This document shows positions 24,400 through 34,387 of a stretch of 64,000 nucleotides of DNA, one piece after another (position 1 is the stretch's first letter; every line of letters starts with the position of its first letter). The notes under the pieces are model-generated. The model saw only the letters and a program-made list of their open reading frames with translations. It did no database searches and was not told where the DNA came from. This DNA comes from Metarhizium brunneum (Eukaryota; Ascomycota; Sordariomycetes; Hypocreales; Clavicipitaceae). Position numbers and translations under genes: made by a program. Location: positions 1,550,001 to 1,614,000 of the forward strand of contig NC_089422.1 in NCBI RefSeq assembly GCF_013426205.1, given 5' to 3'.

Positions 24400-25956
24400 T
24401 TACATGGCCCATCCGTTAGGCTTCTTCCACTCGACCTTGAATCCTTCATTAGACGCAGCTCAAAAACGAGGAAATGGAACCACTTACAAAATCCGGGCTG
24501 ACCTTCTTCAGGTCGGCAATTCCCATGTTTCCAGCGTCAATAGCTATCTCGTGCTTCATAATCTGGATGACCTTCTCCACACCTGCCTGGCCGTAAATGT
24601 TGGAATACATAAACGGGCGACCCAGGCCGACGGCCTTGACACCAAGAGACAGGAGCATGATGGCGTCGACGCCGTAGCGGATGCCACCGTCGGCGAGCAC
24701 CTCGATCTTCTTGAACAGCTCCGGGTCCTTTTCGTAAATCTCGAGCGCAACCTCGAGGGCGGACGGGGACCCGTCGAGCTGTCGGCCGCCGTGGTTGGAC
24801 AGGATGATGGCCGGGACCTTTCGCTTGACGGCCTCCTGGGCGTCTTCGACGGTCATGACGCCCTTGAGAATGATGGGCAGCTTGGTCTGGTTTCTGAGCT
24901 GCTCGTAAAAGGTCCACTGTAACGGTTCTTGTTAGCTGCACGTTGCGCTTTCTACACTCGGAACCGGGGGCCGCTTCAGCTCAACTCTACTTACGCTAAA
25001 GGCAGAATACGACGAGTCTCTGTTTGCCATGGTTAGAACATGTCTTGACGAGTATGGCGCCGGATGCGCACCCGTAGTAGGGGGTTTACTTACGCGGAGC
25101 CTACTCCGAATCTTGCCGCGCGGTGTCGGTTTCCGTCTGCGGCAGAGTCGACTGTGAAAATGATGGCCTTTGCACCAGCCTTTTCGGTCCTTTCGAAGAG
25201 ATCCTTGTTGAAGGTTTCATTGGATTCCAGGTACAGCTGGCGGAGATGCATGGTTAGTATCAGAATGGGGGAAACTGGGCAGAATGTCCAAACATACCTG
25301 CTGGAACAGGACCTGGCCTGGTTTCTTGGCAGCAGCAATATCCTCAATCGAACGCTGTGCGAACAATGCAGGCTGTTTTGGGGAGATGGACAATCAGCAC
25401 ATGTCTTTATTCACTAGAACATGATGGGCAATGGCATCTGTACCATGTAAAGAATGTTGCCGGCGGCAGCACCCTTGACAAAGTTGATTTCAGCTTCGGC
25501 GTGTGCGTAATCTGCTCGAGCGCAGGGGCTAATGAAGAAGGGCGCGGAAAAGTTGTGGCCCAGGATGGTAGTTCTACGGTTATTATATCAGATGGTGGTT
25601 CTCTTTGGTTTGGGTGTCTTCTACGCGACAACGTACGAAAGAGTAGACTCAATATTGGAAATATCTACCAGCACACGTGGGCGAAGACGGTAACGGCGGT
25701 AAACCTCGAGGTTGTTGCGATACGAGTACTCTCCGGCGGCGCCATTGCGGTAGTAGGTGAAGTTTCTGGTGGGCAAGTACTTTCTGGCGACGTATTCAAA
25801 GTCGGGCAGGCCGACGATGGCCTTGATGTCAGGCAGGGTGCCGTTGGACGAGCACTTCAGTATATCTTCAATGCCAGTGTCTGGCTCGTTGAGGAATGGC
25901 CGGGCGGCAAGGGCACTCGAGGCCAAGAGGGATACAACTCCGGCTTGGATACGCAT
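24400..25956 (-). CDS. secreted FMN-dependent alpha-hydroxy-acid dehydrogenase
   Basis: Predicted 385-residue flavoenzyme of the L-lactate dehydrogenase/glycolate oxidase family (FMN_dh, PF01070). Seven exons: 25956-25637, 25573-25444, 25372-25298, 25236-25094, 25019-24995 (only 25 nt), 24916-24488 and 24435-24400; all splice phases fit and the protein ends VEWKKPNGWAM. It begins with a signal peptide (MRIQAGVVSLLASSALA), unusual for a family best known from cytosol, peroxisome or mitochondria. Conserved residues are present: the YYRNGA Tyr, PCARADYAH, LYLES, FTVDSA, the Lys in ILKGVM, the catalytic SNHGGRQLDG His and Arg, then DGGIRYGVD and GLGRPFMY. The likely reaction is oxidation of a 2-hydroxy acid to a 2-oxo acid, with H2O2 if oxygen is the acceptor. 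The substrate is not known. Confidence 0.93.
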
Positions 25957-27771
25957 CTTGGGCGGTGGTCGGAAACAAAGGGCACGGCGGGGGAGGAGGA
26001 ACAAACTTTGAAACTCAAAAGACTAGTACTCGCCGTAACTCTTGGGGTTGTATTGCAGTCACCAACACTACGGACGATGCGTATATACGTATATATAGAG
26101 AGAGCCGGCTTGAGGCTCGAGTCATGGGTACGGAGCCTGATTATCAATGCGCAGCGGCATGGCCCCAGGGCGCCGAGCAGTACGCGTACTAGCTGGCCGT
26201 GTGATTTAGTCAGCCTGCATCTTGGCCTTGATTGATGCTTCATGACAAAACTGGCTCGGTGGAGAGAGAACGTGCCCTGGTGATGTGCCGAGGGTGGCTC
26301 TGTAGATCGGCGCGGCCGGTTTAGGAAGCTGGAGCCAGTCAGCGCGGGTTCCGAGACTCCAGGCACCAGACCATTGAGCCTTTATGCGCTTAGTTTTATG
26401 CATTTTTCATGCTGGATCAGATCGACTTGATTGCAGTGCCGCCGTCATGCGCAAGGATCTATGTGGCCCGAAACATGACGCGTGGAAATTACAGGGCTGC
26501 GTGGAGGACTCTGGCCAAGCCCACCATTGACACCAAGAGACTGCAGCACTGCAGCAGGATTGACATCTGGATAATGTTAATACAGTATAACCCCTGTTTA
26601 ATATTTATTTGGCCGGGGACTTGCTGCATGACGCAAGATGCCCGCGTCTGTCGCACATCAAACCGCAACCACGTTGTTTGCATAAGATGGCCCCGGGGAG
26701 CGGACAAGATGACAAGAGCTAAAACGTGCCCTTGGTCACTCCCGTCCGACTAGTATTGCTTTCCTGTCAGTTGGGCGCGGGCTGCGATGGTCTTGATGCC
26801 GACTTGGCAAAGTCTGGCAGCGCATGACGCAGTCGGCGGGGAGCATGAGCATGATGAGGCTGAAGGCAAGACTTGGCGTCCCTTTTCCAGGGATGATGGG
26901 ATGCCGGGCGCCGAGCGGGATCTTGGTGGAGGCCGCGCACCACTTTGGAGGCTTCGTCTCGTCTTTGCTTTCGCGTTCCGTAGGCCGTCGCTAATGATGA
27001 TACATGTCTGGTATATATTGATCAGATAAGAGTCGGGTCGGTGGGCGACTGGCAAACTAGCCACGACGAGAGCAGAAATGGGCGTGCAGAAAATCTCCCG
27101 AAGCGGGCCTTGTACGGAGAAAAAAGGTCAACTTTGCCAAGACTGACTCATGTAAGCCAAAAAGATCTCGCCCACCGCCTACCTTTTTGCTTGAACGGCT
27201 CTGCCAAAAGTGGAGAAGGCCTCACACAATTCTTCCGTTTTTCCTTTCAACACTTTCCCATTGCTCCACCTTCACTCGATGACAGAGGCGGCTTCTTTGT
27301 TCCATGTTGAATTGTCCACCGATTGGCCAAGCTCCGCGGCCAAGTTCAGCCTGGCGCGTCACCTGCCCAAGATAAATAAATGCGCTATATGTCGTCCAAT
27401 TCCAACATCGAACCGGCATATAATCCAAATCGTAGGGGGCGCAGTATCCGTTAACTGCGGCATGTAGCTTCCAGGATGGGCAAAGCCAAGACACAACGAG
27501 GATCCCACTCACAAATACTGAACAGCGGTTTAGGCAACATCCCAAACGCTTCCACGCGGCAGACCAGCGGTACTCGATGTCGAAAGTTTGGACACGTAAA
27601 AAAACATATTGACTGGGTACAAATATATATTGACAGCTAGCAGTATACAACAAGAACAAAGAGAAGGCGTATCATGCCAAGTTTGCAACAGCTCCAAGTC
27701 GCAAGTCGCATCCCCCGTATATCCATGTCCGTATCTACCCAAATATCTAGCCCGAGACGGCAAAGCAAACC
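25957..27771. other. intergenic with dehydrogenase promoter
   Basis: About 1.8 kb between two secreted-enzyme genes that both run on the minus strand. It contains the dehydrogenase TATA box near 26090 and, toward 27771, the 3' region of the deiminase gene. Frames present are proline/serine-rich and unsupported. Confidence 0.45.
26090..26098 (-). promoter_or_regulatory. TATA box of the dehydrogenase gene
   Basis: CTATATATA on the minus strand, about 134 bp upstream of the ATG at 25956, in line with the spacing seen for other genes in the window. Confidence 0.45.
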
Positions 27772-29643
27772 CTACCACCACTTTTTGGAAGCGTCACGAG
27801 CAACATTGGTGGCGCAGTGAACCTCGCCAGCGTTGGCGTGGTGGTCAAACCAATCATCAATATACGTAATATTGAAGCCATACTTGGCATACTCCTTATT
27901 CGCCGCCGCCGCAAGGATATCGGATCCGTCAATGACCGGCCCCCACGGATTAGGCGCCAAGTACTGGCCGTTATTGAACACGACGCCGTTGATAACGGCA
28001 GGATGAAAGGCAACGAGCAGGTTCTCGGGCTTCTCGGCCTGGCGGCGGTCCAGCCGAGCCTCCCCGTCTTCCTCCCCAAACGCGGGCATGAGACCCTCGC
28101 GCTCGCTCCTCTTGTGCCCCTTCTCCTTCCCCCACTGGCGTCTATTGTCGTCCCATCCCTTTCCATGCACGTAGTACAGTGCGGGGATGCGAATAATGTC
28201 GGCGTCCGTGATGCCCGTCTCCCTCTTCATGATTTCAATGTTGGCCTCGATTCTCGCAGCGGCAAGCAGGTTCCTCTCCTCAAGCTTCCAACGCCGAAGC
28301 ACACCGTCAATGGTATCAGAGGGCAGATACGAGAATTGGGTGCTAAACGTCAAAAATTCAATATCGTGGAGCATGTGAGGACGAGACATGGCTTGCGTCG
28401 CGCCGTGGCCCTCCTGTTGGGCCTTTTTGAAGAGGTCCAGAGCAAGCTTGGGGTCGTCGACAACCATGACCCAGCCGCGTTCATTGTTCGCCGGCAGGAA
28501 CTGCATGAACTCGTCCGTGTGGCCGACTCGTAGCCAGTCGGTGTCGATTTCGATCGGAGGCTGGACCTCTTGGGCCTCGAGAAACGCAACCATGTGCGGC
28601 TTCGTGCCGAGCTTGCTGCCCATGACGGCCCGTCCATTCGGATAGTGTTTCCCATTGTGGCTGTGAGGAGGGACAGTCTCGAGGTTTCCCAGCGAGTCGA
28701 TGCCCCATAGGGGACCGTCGACCACGGGGGGGAGATGCTGGACTGCGGCGACGGACGCAGATCGCAATTGTTTGTAAACGTTTCGGCCACTCACGTCGCG
28801 TTGATTTGTTTGGCTGCTTCTGATGAGGACGCGGAGGACCACGGGACCGTCTGGGCCGGGAATGCTCGTGTACCCAACCTCAAACACGTCCTGCGCCCAG
28901 GTATCTCTTCCCGTGTCGAACTTGGCGACGGGCGCACCGGCGTCACTGGCGTACTTTTCCACATTCTCGATGAACTGCCTCGTACCCTGGCTGTGGTCCT
29001 TGATGGAAGCAATGTACACCTGTGTCAACTTTTGCAAGTGGTGGTGTATCAAGACGGGAGCCACGCGAAGCTGCACATTGTCGGCGGCGGACTCGCCGTT
29101 GTCAGTCAGGTTGAAGTGAACTCTAACCCTGCCATCCCATCCGCCGGGCCGGCGCACATCCCGAGCGTCAATGCCGAGCTCCAAGCCAGCACGCAGCTCA
29201 GCAGCCTGGAACACTCGGCTATCATCGACGTAGGCCCAGTCGTTGCCGGTCTTGTGGAAAATTCGGACTTTATCCTTGGCCAGGTCACCGGAAACGGTAA
29301 TTCGACCCTGGGCCGCGTCGGTCAGCCCAGAATTCGGGAGTGTTTGCAGAGGAGCCAAGAATTTGGGGTTCCGTAGAACGTTATCAGAAGCATCGTTGCA
29401 CTTGTCGAGATCGGCAAACGGAGTTGTATCGGTGATTTTCTCGGCACATCGACCATCTGTATCCGCGATATTGGCCATGAATAGTGCTCCGCGCTCCTCG
29501 GTCCAGGCTTGTTTTCCTTGAGCATCCGACGTGACATCGAGCTGTCCGTCTCGGTTTGTGTCTGCTAGAATGACGGCTTCCAGGGCACGGCTGGAGGCCG
29601 CAAGGCCAAGGGCCGTGACGACCGCTTTGCCGAGGGAGTGCAT
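27772..29643 (-). CDS. secreted protein-arginine deiminase (PAD)
   Basis: Intronless gene for 623 residues. PADs convert protein arginine to citrulline with release of ammonia. The frame could extend to 29667, but the first ATG is 29643, and it opens a signal peptide (MHSLGKAVVTALGLAASSRA). All four catalytic positions known from human PAD4 (Asp350, His471, Asp473, Cys645) have clear counterparts: Asp252 in WAQDVFEVGY, His375 and Asp377 in VGHTDEFMQFLP, and Cys610 in GEVHCATNV. The N-terminal part has a DTNRDGQLD segment like a Ca-binding loop, then a beta-rich region. Residues near 520-545 are charged and probably a surface loop. A secreted PAD could modify host or environmental proteins; that is inference. 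The catalytic domain assignment is firm. Confidence 0.95.
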   Translation of the reverse strand: MHSLGKAVVTALGLAASSRALEAVILADTNRDGQLDVTSDAQGKQAWTEERGALFMANIADTDGRCAEKITDTTPFADLDKCNDASDNVLRNPKFLAPLQTLPNSGLTDAAQGRITVSGDLAKDKVRIFHKTGNDWAYVDDSRVFQAAELRAGLELGIDARDVRRPGGWDGRVRVHFNLTDNGESAADNVQLRVAPVLIHHHLQKLTQVYIASIKDHSQGTRQFIENVEKYASDAGAPVAKFDTGRDTWAQDVFEVGYTSIPGPDGPVVLRVLIRSSQTNQRDVSGRNVYKQLRSASVAAVQHLPPVVDGPLWGIDSLGNLETVPPHSHNGKHYPNGRAVMGSKLGTKPHMVAFLEAQEVQPPIEIDTDWLRVGHTDEFMQFLPANNERGWVMVVDDPKLALDLFKKAQQEGHGATQAMSRPHMLHDIEFLTFSTQFSYLPSDTIDGVLRRWKLEERNLLAAARIEANIEIMKRETGITDADIIRIPALYYVHGKGWDDNRRQWGKEKGHKRSEREGLMPAFGEEDGEARLDRRQAEKPENLLVAFHPAVINGVVFNNGQYLAPNPWGPVIDGSDILAAAANKEYAKYGFNITYIDDWFDHHANAGEVHCATNVARDASKKWW

Positions 29644-30456
29644 GGCGAAGAGAAGTGCAGCCTTCAAGTATGGATGAGCTGACGAAGAAGGGAAACTCGA
29701 AAGAGCTGTTGCTTGAGGTCTCTGCTAAAGGAGGTTCATTTGTTCACGGCGGATGCAGCTCCTTTATAGTCGACGAGTGCGCGTAGGAGCGGCGGTCCGC
29801 AACAAAGAGGCCTGGGGGTTTCTGACATCTGACCATGGCGAGTCAAACGCTGCCGCGATATCTGCTGACGGGACATGAATTCTCGTCGTGCCTTGACCGA
29901 CAACGTACCGATTCCGAAATTGTGAGGGCCGAGGAGTGGAGGTGGATGAGCTGCCGGTGCTGTACGGAGTATTCTCGTGATGTTGTGACATCTTATTCAC
30001 AATGCTAAGGGAATAAGGGAACAAGGGTTACGTCATGCCATGGTCTCATTCTGAGGCTTGGATTCATGCTTGACATAGCGGACGCGATGTATGTTGTGAA
30101 TTTTTGCAACGATAGGTACTGACGGCGTGGAGGAGAAAGACGGGCAGACGATAGGAGCCACAGTTGAACAGGGGTCCATAGAGGAAGCGTCGAGGTTGCA
30201 TTAGAATCGCCAACCCGGCGATATGAACAGTGGTATGACTAGTTTCCTCGAAAATACTCCACCTCTACCTTTGTCTTGACTAGTTCTACGTTGTTTCCAG
30301 GTGTTAACCACGGTTTGTATAACATGGTAAATGTTGCATCTCCTCCATCATGAGCTAGTTCGATTCGCACCACGGTCGAGGTTGACAGATGAATGCAGGG
30401 CGTTCGCGCGACATGGATGCTTAGATAATGCTAGAGTTGGCCAATGATTCATGTTA
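29644..30456. other. intergenic with PAD promoter
   Basis: About 0.8 kb upstream of the deiminase gene. TATA element at 29761-29768; one TACGGAGTA motif at 29963-29971. A minus-strand frame at 29764-30024 has no recognisable content. Confidence 0.45.
29761..29768 (-). promoter_or_regulatory. TATA box of the PAD gene
   Basis: TATAAAGG on the minus strand, 118 bp upstream of the ATG at 29643. It supports that ATG. Confidence 0.5.
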
Positions 30457-30468
30457 TACGGAGTAGTA

Positions 30469-30720
30469 TCCCTTTGAATGTGCGCAGGTCCAACTAATGT
30501 ACTTGGTACTCAACCCACTCTTTTTATGATACTTGAAGGTACTTTTAACTCTGGTAAATAGCTAGTATATTTTTATATTTATATACATCTTAAAATATCA
30601 GGTACTTATCTTATTATATAATTCTTAGTAAGTTTATATATATTTTTATTAGCAATTATTATTAGCTAGGATCCTGGTCTGCTACACCAATCACATTCGA
30701 CCTGCGCACATTCAAAGGGA
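30469..30720. mobile_element. MITE with 22-24 bp perfect terminal inverted repeats
   Basis: A 252-bp element bounded by perfect inverted repeats: the left begins TCCCTTTGAATGTGCGCAGG and the right (30699-30720) is its exact complement. TA dinucleotides flank both ends (30467-30468 and 30721-30722), as in Tc1/mariner-type insertions. The interior is very AT-rich and has no coding potential, so this is a non-autonomous miniature element. A TACGGAGTA motif (30457-30465) sits next to the left end. Confidence 0.85.
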
Positions 30721-30722
30721 TA

Positions 30723-31913
30723 CGGCACGGGGGCACTGGACGGACAGTTCCCGGCGACAAACGGGCTGGGCTGATGCAATCGTCTAACCATCCTTGGCGA
30801 TGGATTCAATGACAAAAATTACGCAAGCTGAAGCTCCACCATGGCAGTTTCCGCCCACACGGCCGAATCATTCAAGCTCGGGAATGAGCAGAAAATAAAC
30901 GAACTAGTATTAATTTATTCCCTTGCAGTAATATATTCTGGCAGCAACCACGACATGTCTGCCGGTCAAATGAACAAACTTGACCCCAGCTGCCGGCCCA
31001 TGGACAGTGCGGAAATTATCAGGCCACAGAGGTTCCTCATCTGCTGAATGCTGCAGTGGAACACGCATGATTCAGACGTGAAGAAATAATGGCCCGGTGC
31101 TATAAGATACACCACAGCCATGCTGGGATATGTACCAGAGGTGCAGGCTGGACCCTGTGCGTGAAATGGCATGTCTCGTGTTCGTAGTCGCCTGATGCCA
31201 GGCTATGTATGTTGCCGACCGTGGATAGGAGACGACGGCTAGACAATGATCGGCAAGCGCGTCAAGACCGGTATAATAGCGATATAAGCAGAATATATGG
31301 CCTTGGGATTAAATAGCCTCGGCACATATCCAACTGATAATTTCCCAACTGCCTCGGCTTCTACCGGCATTGGGTCAACCCATCAGAATAAAAAAAAACA
31401 AGAAGAGAAAAAAAGGCAAAAGGCACGTGTAGGTGCTTATTTTTCATTTTACTTTTTTCATCTGTTTGTATTTCTAACCATGTTCCCGGATTATCTTTCT
31501 TTGGTGAGGAGTTGGGCTAACCATCCACCTGTCTGAGGAACAAGTCTTGGTCAACAAAAGGCTTTGGTAAAATTTCCCATGACGACAAGCCTGGACATCA
31601 ATCATCTCGTTTCAAAAAGTGTTGGTGAGCCCATTTCATCATATACATGCACATGAATGGATTCTCGACCAGCCGCGCATGTAAGAGCCAGAATAGCCTC
31701 GGCACGCGGGTGCTTACCAGTACGACGTTTCGCGCAGCTTTGCTTCATGATAATATTTAGAGTCTGATCCCCACATACAAGTTGAGTTGACAACCTTGTT
31801 ATAATACAACACCAGCCCCGAGTTGTAGCAACTGCCCCAAAGAAAGTCGAGCACACCCGCATCTTGCTTCGTGAGATTCAAGGACGTACATCAACAACAC
31901 TCCCTTCACACCA
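30723..31913. other. intergenic, no gene seen
   Basis: About 1.2 kb after the MITE. Short AT-rich frames only; poly-A/T stretches near 31390-31460. Confidence 0.5.
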
Positions 31914-32189
31914 TTATACTTTGGGCGTAATCCCCTTGCCTTCATTCTCTATCCTCACGCCCTTGTCCCCCGCCGTACCCTCCTTGGGGCTGTTGCGGTC
32001 ATCGTGCTTATACACTCCCGGTTCCGCAGAGAGGGGAACCTGCCGAACACCATCGTCCTTGTAGACCCCCGGCTCCGCAGACAGCGGAACACGACTGTCC
32101 TCGGTGTCCTTGGTCGTATGTTGCGAGTTTTGCGTCGGCACGCCGCCCTTGGTGGGTTGTGGCGTCGTCGAAGAGTCCATCTTGGGCAT
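31914..32189 (-). CDS. small hydrophilic protein with duplicated 11-residue motif
   Basis: Predicted 91-residue protein with no hydrophobic segment, no cysteine, and many Thr, Lys, Asp, Pro and Gly. The motif VPLSAEPGVYK occurs twice, separated by seven residues. The start at 32189 is chosen because a TATATAT element lies 115 bp upstream, inside a longer open frame that begins at 32285. The family was not recognised. Composition resembles intrinsically disordered stress-protective fungal proteins; that is inference. Confidence 0.6.
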   Translation of the reverse strand: MPKMDSSTTPQPTKGGVPTQNSQHTTKDTEDSRVPLSAEPGVYKDDGVRQVPLSAEPGVYKHDDRNSPKEGTAGDKGVRIENEGKGITPKV

Positions 32190-32303
32190 CTTGATTCTTG
32201 ACCAAGGATGTGTTCTCGGGGTAGAAGAGAAAAAATTATCAAGTGATGTGATGGAGATTTTACTTTTTATGTGGATTGAAACCATTTGCGAAGAGGGAGC
32301 GGC

Positions 32304-32310
32304 TATATAT
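32304..32310 (-). promoter_or_regulatory. TATA box of the small hydrophilic gene
   Basis: TATATAT, 115 bp upstream of the ATG at 32189. Confidence 0.45.
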
Positions 32311-32693
32311 TCTCAGGGTCAGGAGCGTTACTTAACGTCACCTTGCCGTCATTGGACGCCCACTGCAACCTGATGTTGATGAGATCATCGATTATGATTT
32401 ATACCAGACTCGTGCCACGCTCCACTATTCGGCTGTTCAGTCAAAACTCTCACCACCCAAGGTACATGTAGTGCCTATTAGTAAAGCGGTTATAACTATT
32501 AGCCCCAGTCATCGTCTTCACTATCAGACATGACTGGCCAGGATACCCACGGGTACCCATGGCTATCCATCTTTACACCTTGGTCAAAGGCATTGTTGGC
32601 TCGGCTGCATTGTTATTGGTTTACAAGTCAGGATGACAGCCCCAATCGATGGCTTGCCGCTGGACTGGCAAACTGGTCACAGACGCACAGAGC
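32311..32693. other. intergenic before amidase relic
   Basis: About 0.4 kb. May contain decayed 5' sequence of the amidase relic (an open stretch near 32640-32690), but homology is not clear. Confidence 0.35.
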
Positions 32694-34387
32694 AGGAGTA
32701 TATACAATCTCTAGGACAATATAGGTACCGAGCTCGGCATGGGAATGACTAACATGGGCGGAAACCTTGCCCTCGTCGACTCTTTTGCTGCAGAAAATGC
32801 CGCCATTGTCGACACGTAGGGTATGTAATGGTCCGTCACACCCAGCATCTGGCGTCTTGCTCACCGTCTCTAGCTGATTCAATCCGAAGCCATCATTTTG
32901 GGCAACACCACTCTTTCGGTTCGTCGCCTCCTTGCAACATCAAGCTGGCATGTTAACCAAATACAGGAAATGATGTATTTCAAGTTTGTCTGCCTCGCCT
33001 TTTCAAACACGCACACTACTTGCTTACCCTTGTAACTATACCTAACCAAGGAATCATCCCAGTCAGCGGTGATTTTGATATTGCTGGCCCAGTTTGCAAG
33101 ACTGTCCAGGATACCGCCGTTCTGCTGGCAGCCCTCGGGCAACGTTGTGACAAGGGCTTGGAGCAAAAGGGCTCAATTCAATATTAATCTCGAAGGGTCT
33201 CTTAGGTCTTGAATTACTAAGAGGGAAAAAGGGAATAATAACCGCTATATATATAAAAGGAACGCCTAGGCCTAGGGCTCTTGCCCGGGCACGTGTCCCG
33301 GCTGTGTAATTAATAAGTCCCGTATTAGTAAGGTCCCTTTATTAGGCTTCACGATCGGTTGGGCCTTTTCCGTGTAACAAACGTCATCAGCCGAGTGTCC
33401 GTCATAAAGGAGGATAGACGCCCGCCTTGAAGGGTCTTGAGGGCTGGAGGGAGATCCGAGTTGGTACCTTGGACCCGGATACGTTTAGATACGACGAGTC
33501 ATTCCAGAATCTGGTGCCAGAGGCAATTGATCAAATTGTGAGCGCGTGTTGAATCCAAACAATCTCTATCGATGGTACAACGCTGACTTGCTGGCAGAAA
33601 TCTGCTACATGAGCGGATTCGAAAACTGGCGGGCGCTTACCACCCCGACGCGAGTCTTAGGCCTACTTCGGATTTCAACTTTGCCAAAGGCAACCTTTTC
33701 GTCGAAGTGATGGGTATGTCGTAGGATTACAAGATCGCACAGCCCATGAGTGAAGCGCTGAAACATCAACAGTGGCAGATTTCCAGTCCGACCTCAACAA
33801 ATACCTCGAGGGCACCCAAATTTCGGTGATACGCTCTGCAAAAGACTTGGAGACCTGTAATACAGCTCACGCCGAGCTTGCTCTCCCTCCTGGTACGTCA
33901 AACGCGGCCCGCTGCCCATGCTCACATGTTCAACCCTATGCCTCTGCAAGACGACTCGCAACGCTGATCCATGGACAAAGTATCCAAACCAAACTCCCAT
34001 CGATCGCTCCATCGCGTTTGATAAATCATCAGATATCTGGCAGAGATCTATGGAACAGATCTTCCCGGATACTTTGGAGAAGTATGACATCAATGTCATC
34101 AGTGGCCCGTCAGATAGCTGGTTCAGCCAGTACGGAGTACTCCGCTGCAACTGGTCAGTCAAGCCGTTATTTCTCCTAGTTGTTGGCCGGTTCTAGCTGA
34201 CGGATGCTTTCTAGGGCATCCGCTGTGTTCACTACCTCTTGGGTACATCGCATGCAACGGCAGACCCATTGGATTGACTGCCATTGCCAAGAGCGAGGTA
34301 ACCTTGCTGGCTTTGATGAGTGCTTTTGAAGCCATTTTCTCTAGACAACCTCCATTTTCTTTTCTTGAGCATGAATTTCGAAGATGA
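32694..34387 (+). pseudogene. amidase-signature family pseudogene, split by LTR insertion
   Basis: Scattered in-order segments of an amidase (PF01425-like) are readable on the plus strand: DNIGTELGMGMTNMGG (about 32715), SEAIILGNTTLS (about 32890), GIIPVSGDFDIAGPVCKTVQ (33050), LDPDTFRYDE (about 33475), an AYHPD...FVEVM block (about 33630), VADFQSDLNKYLEG...HAELALPPG (33771-33895), SMEQIFPDTLEKYDINVISG (about 34050) and HPLCSLPLGY...GRPIGLTAI to the stop at 34385-34387. Damage: the codon in the position of the catalytic Lys (K-D-N) is TAG at 32712-32714; the serine-rich GGSSGG region expected between 32910 and 33050 is absent; an LTR-like element interrupts 33147-33379; a TAG occurs near 33415; and a 7-bp insertion shifts the frame at 34131. 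It is clearly nonfunctional. Confidence 0.85.
33147..33379 (+). mobile_element. solo LTR-like element (copy D) inside amidase relic
   Basis: A 233-bp insertion beginning TGTGACAAGGGCT and ending TTTCCGTGTAACA, flanked by the 5-bp direct repeat AACGT (33142-33146 and 33380-33384). It contains TATATATATAAAAGG. The termini equal those of the element at 12091-12283, although the interior differs. Removing it with one AACGT copy keeps the amidase frame open on both sides of the junction. Confidence 0.88.

Noticed and set aside
29644..29667. Longer N-terminus of the arginine deiminase
   Set aside because: The upstream codon is TTG; the first ATG is 29643 and already opens a good signal peptide.
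29764..30024. 86-residue minus-strand frame upstream of the deiminase
   Set aside because: Overlaps the TATA element region and has no recognisable features.
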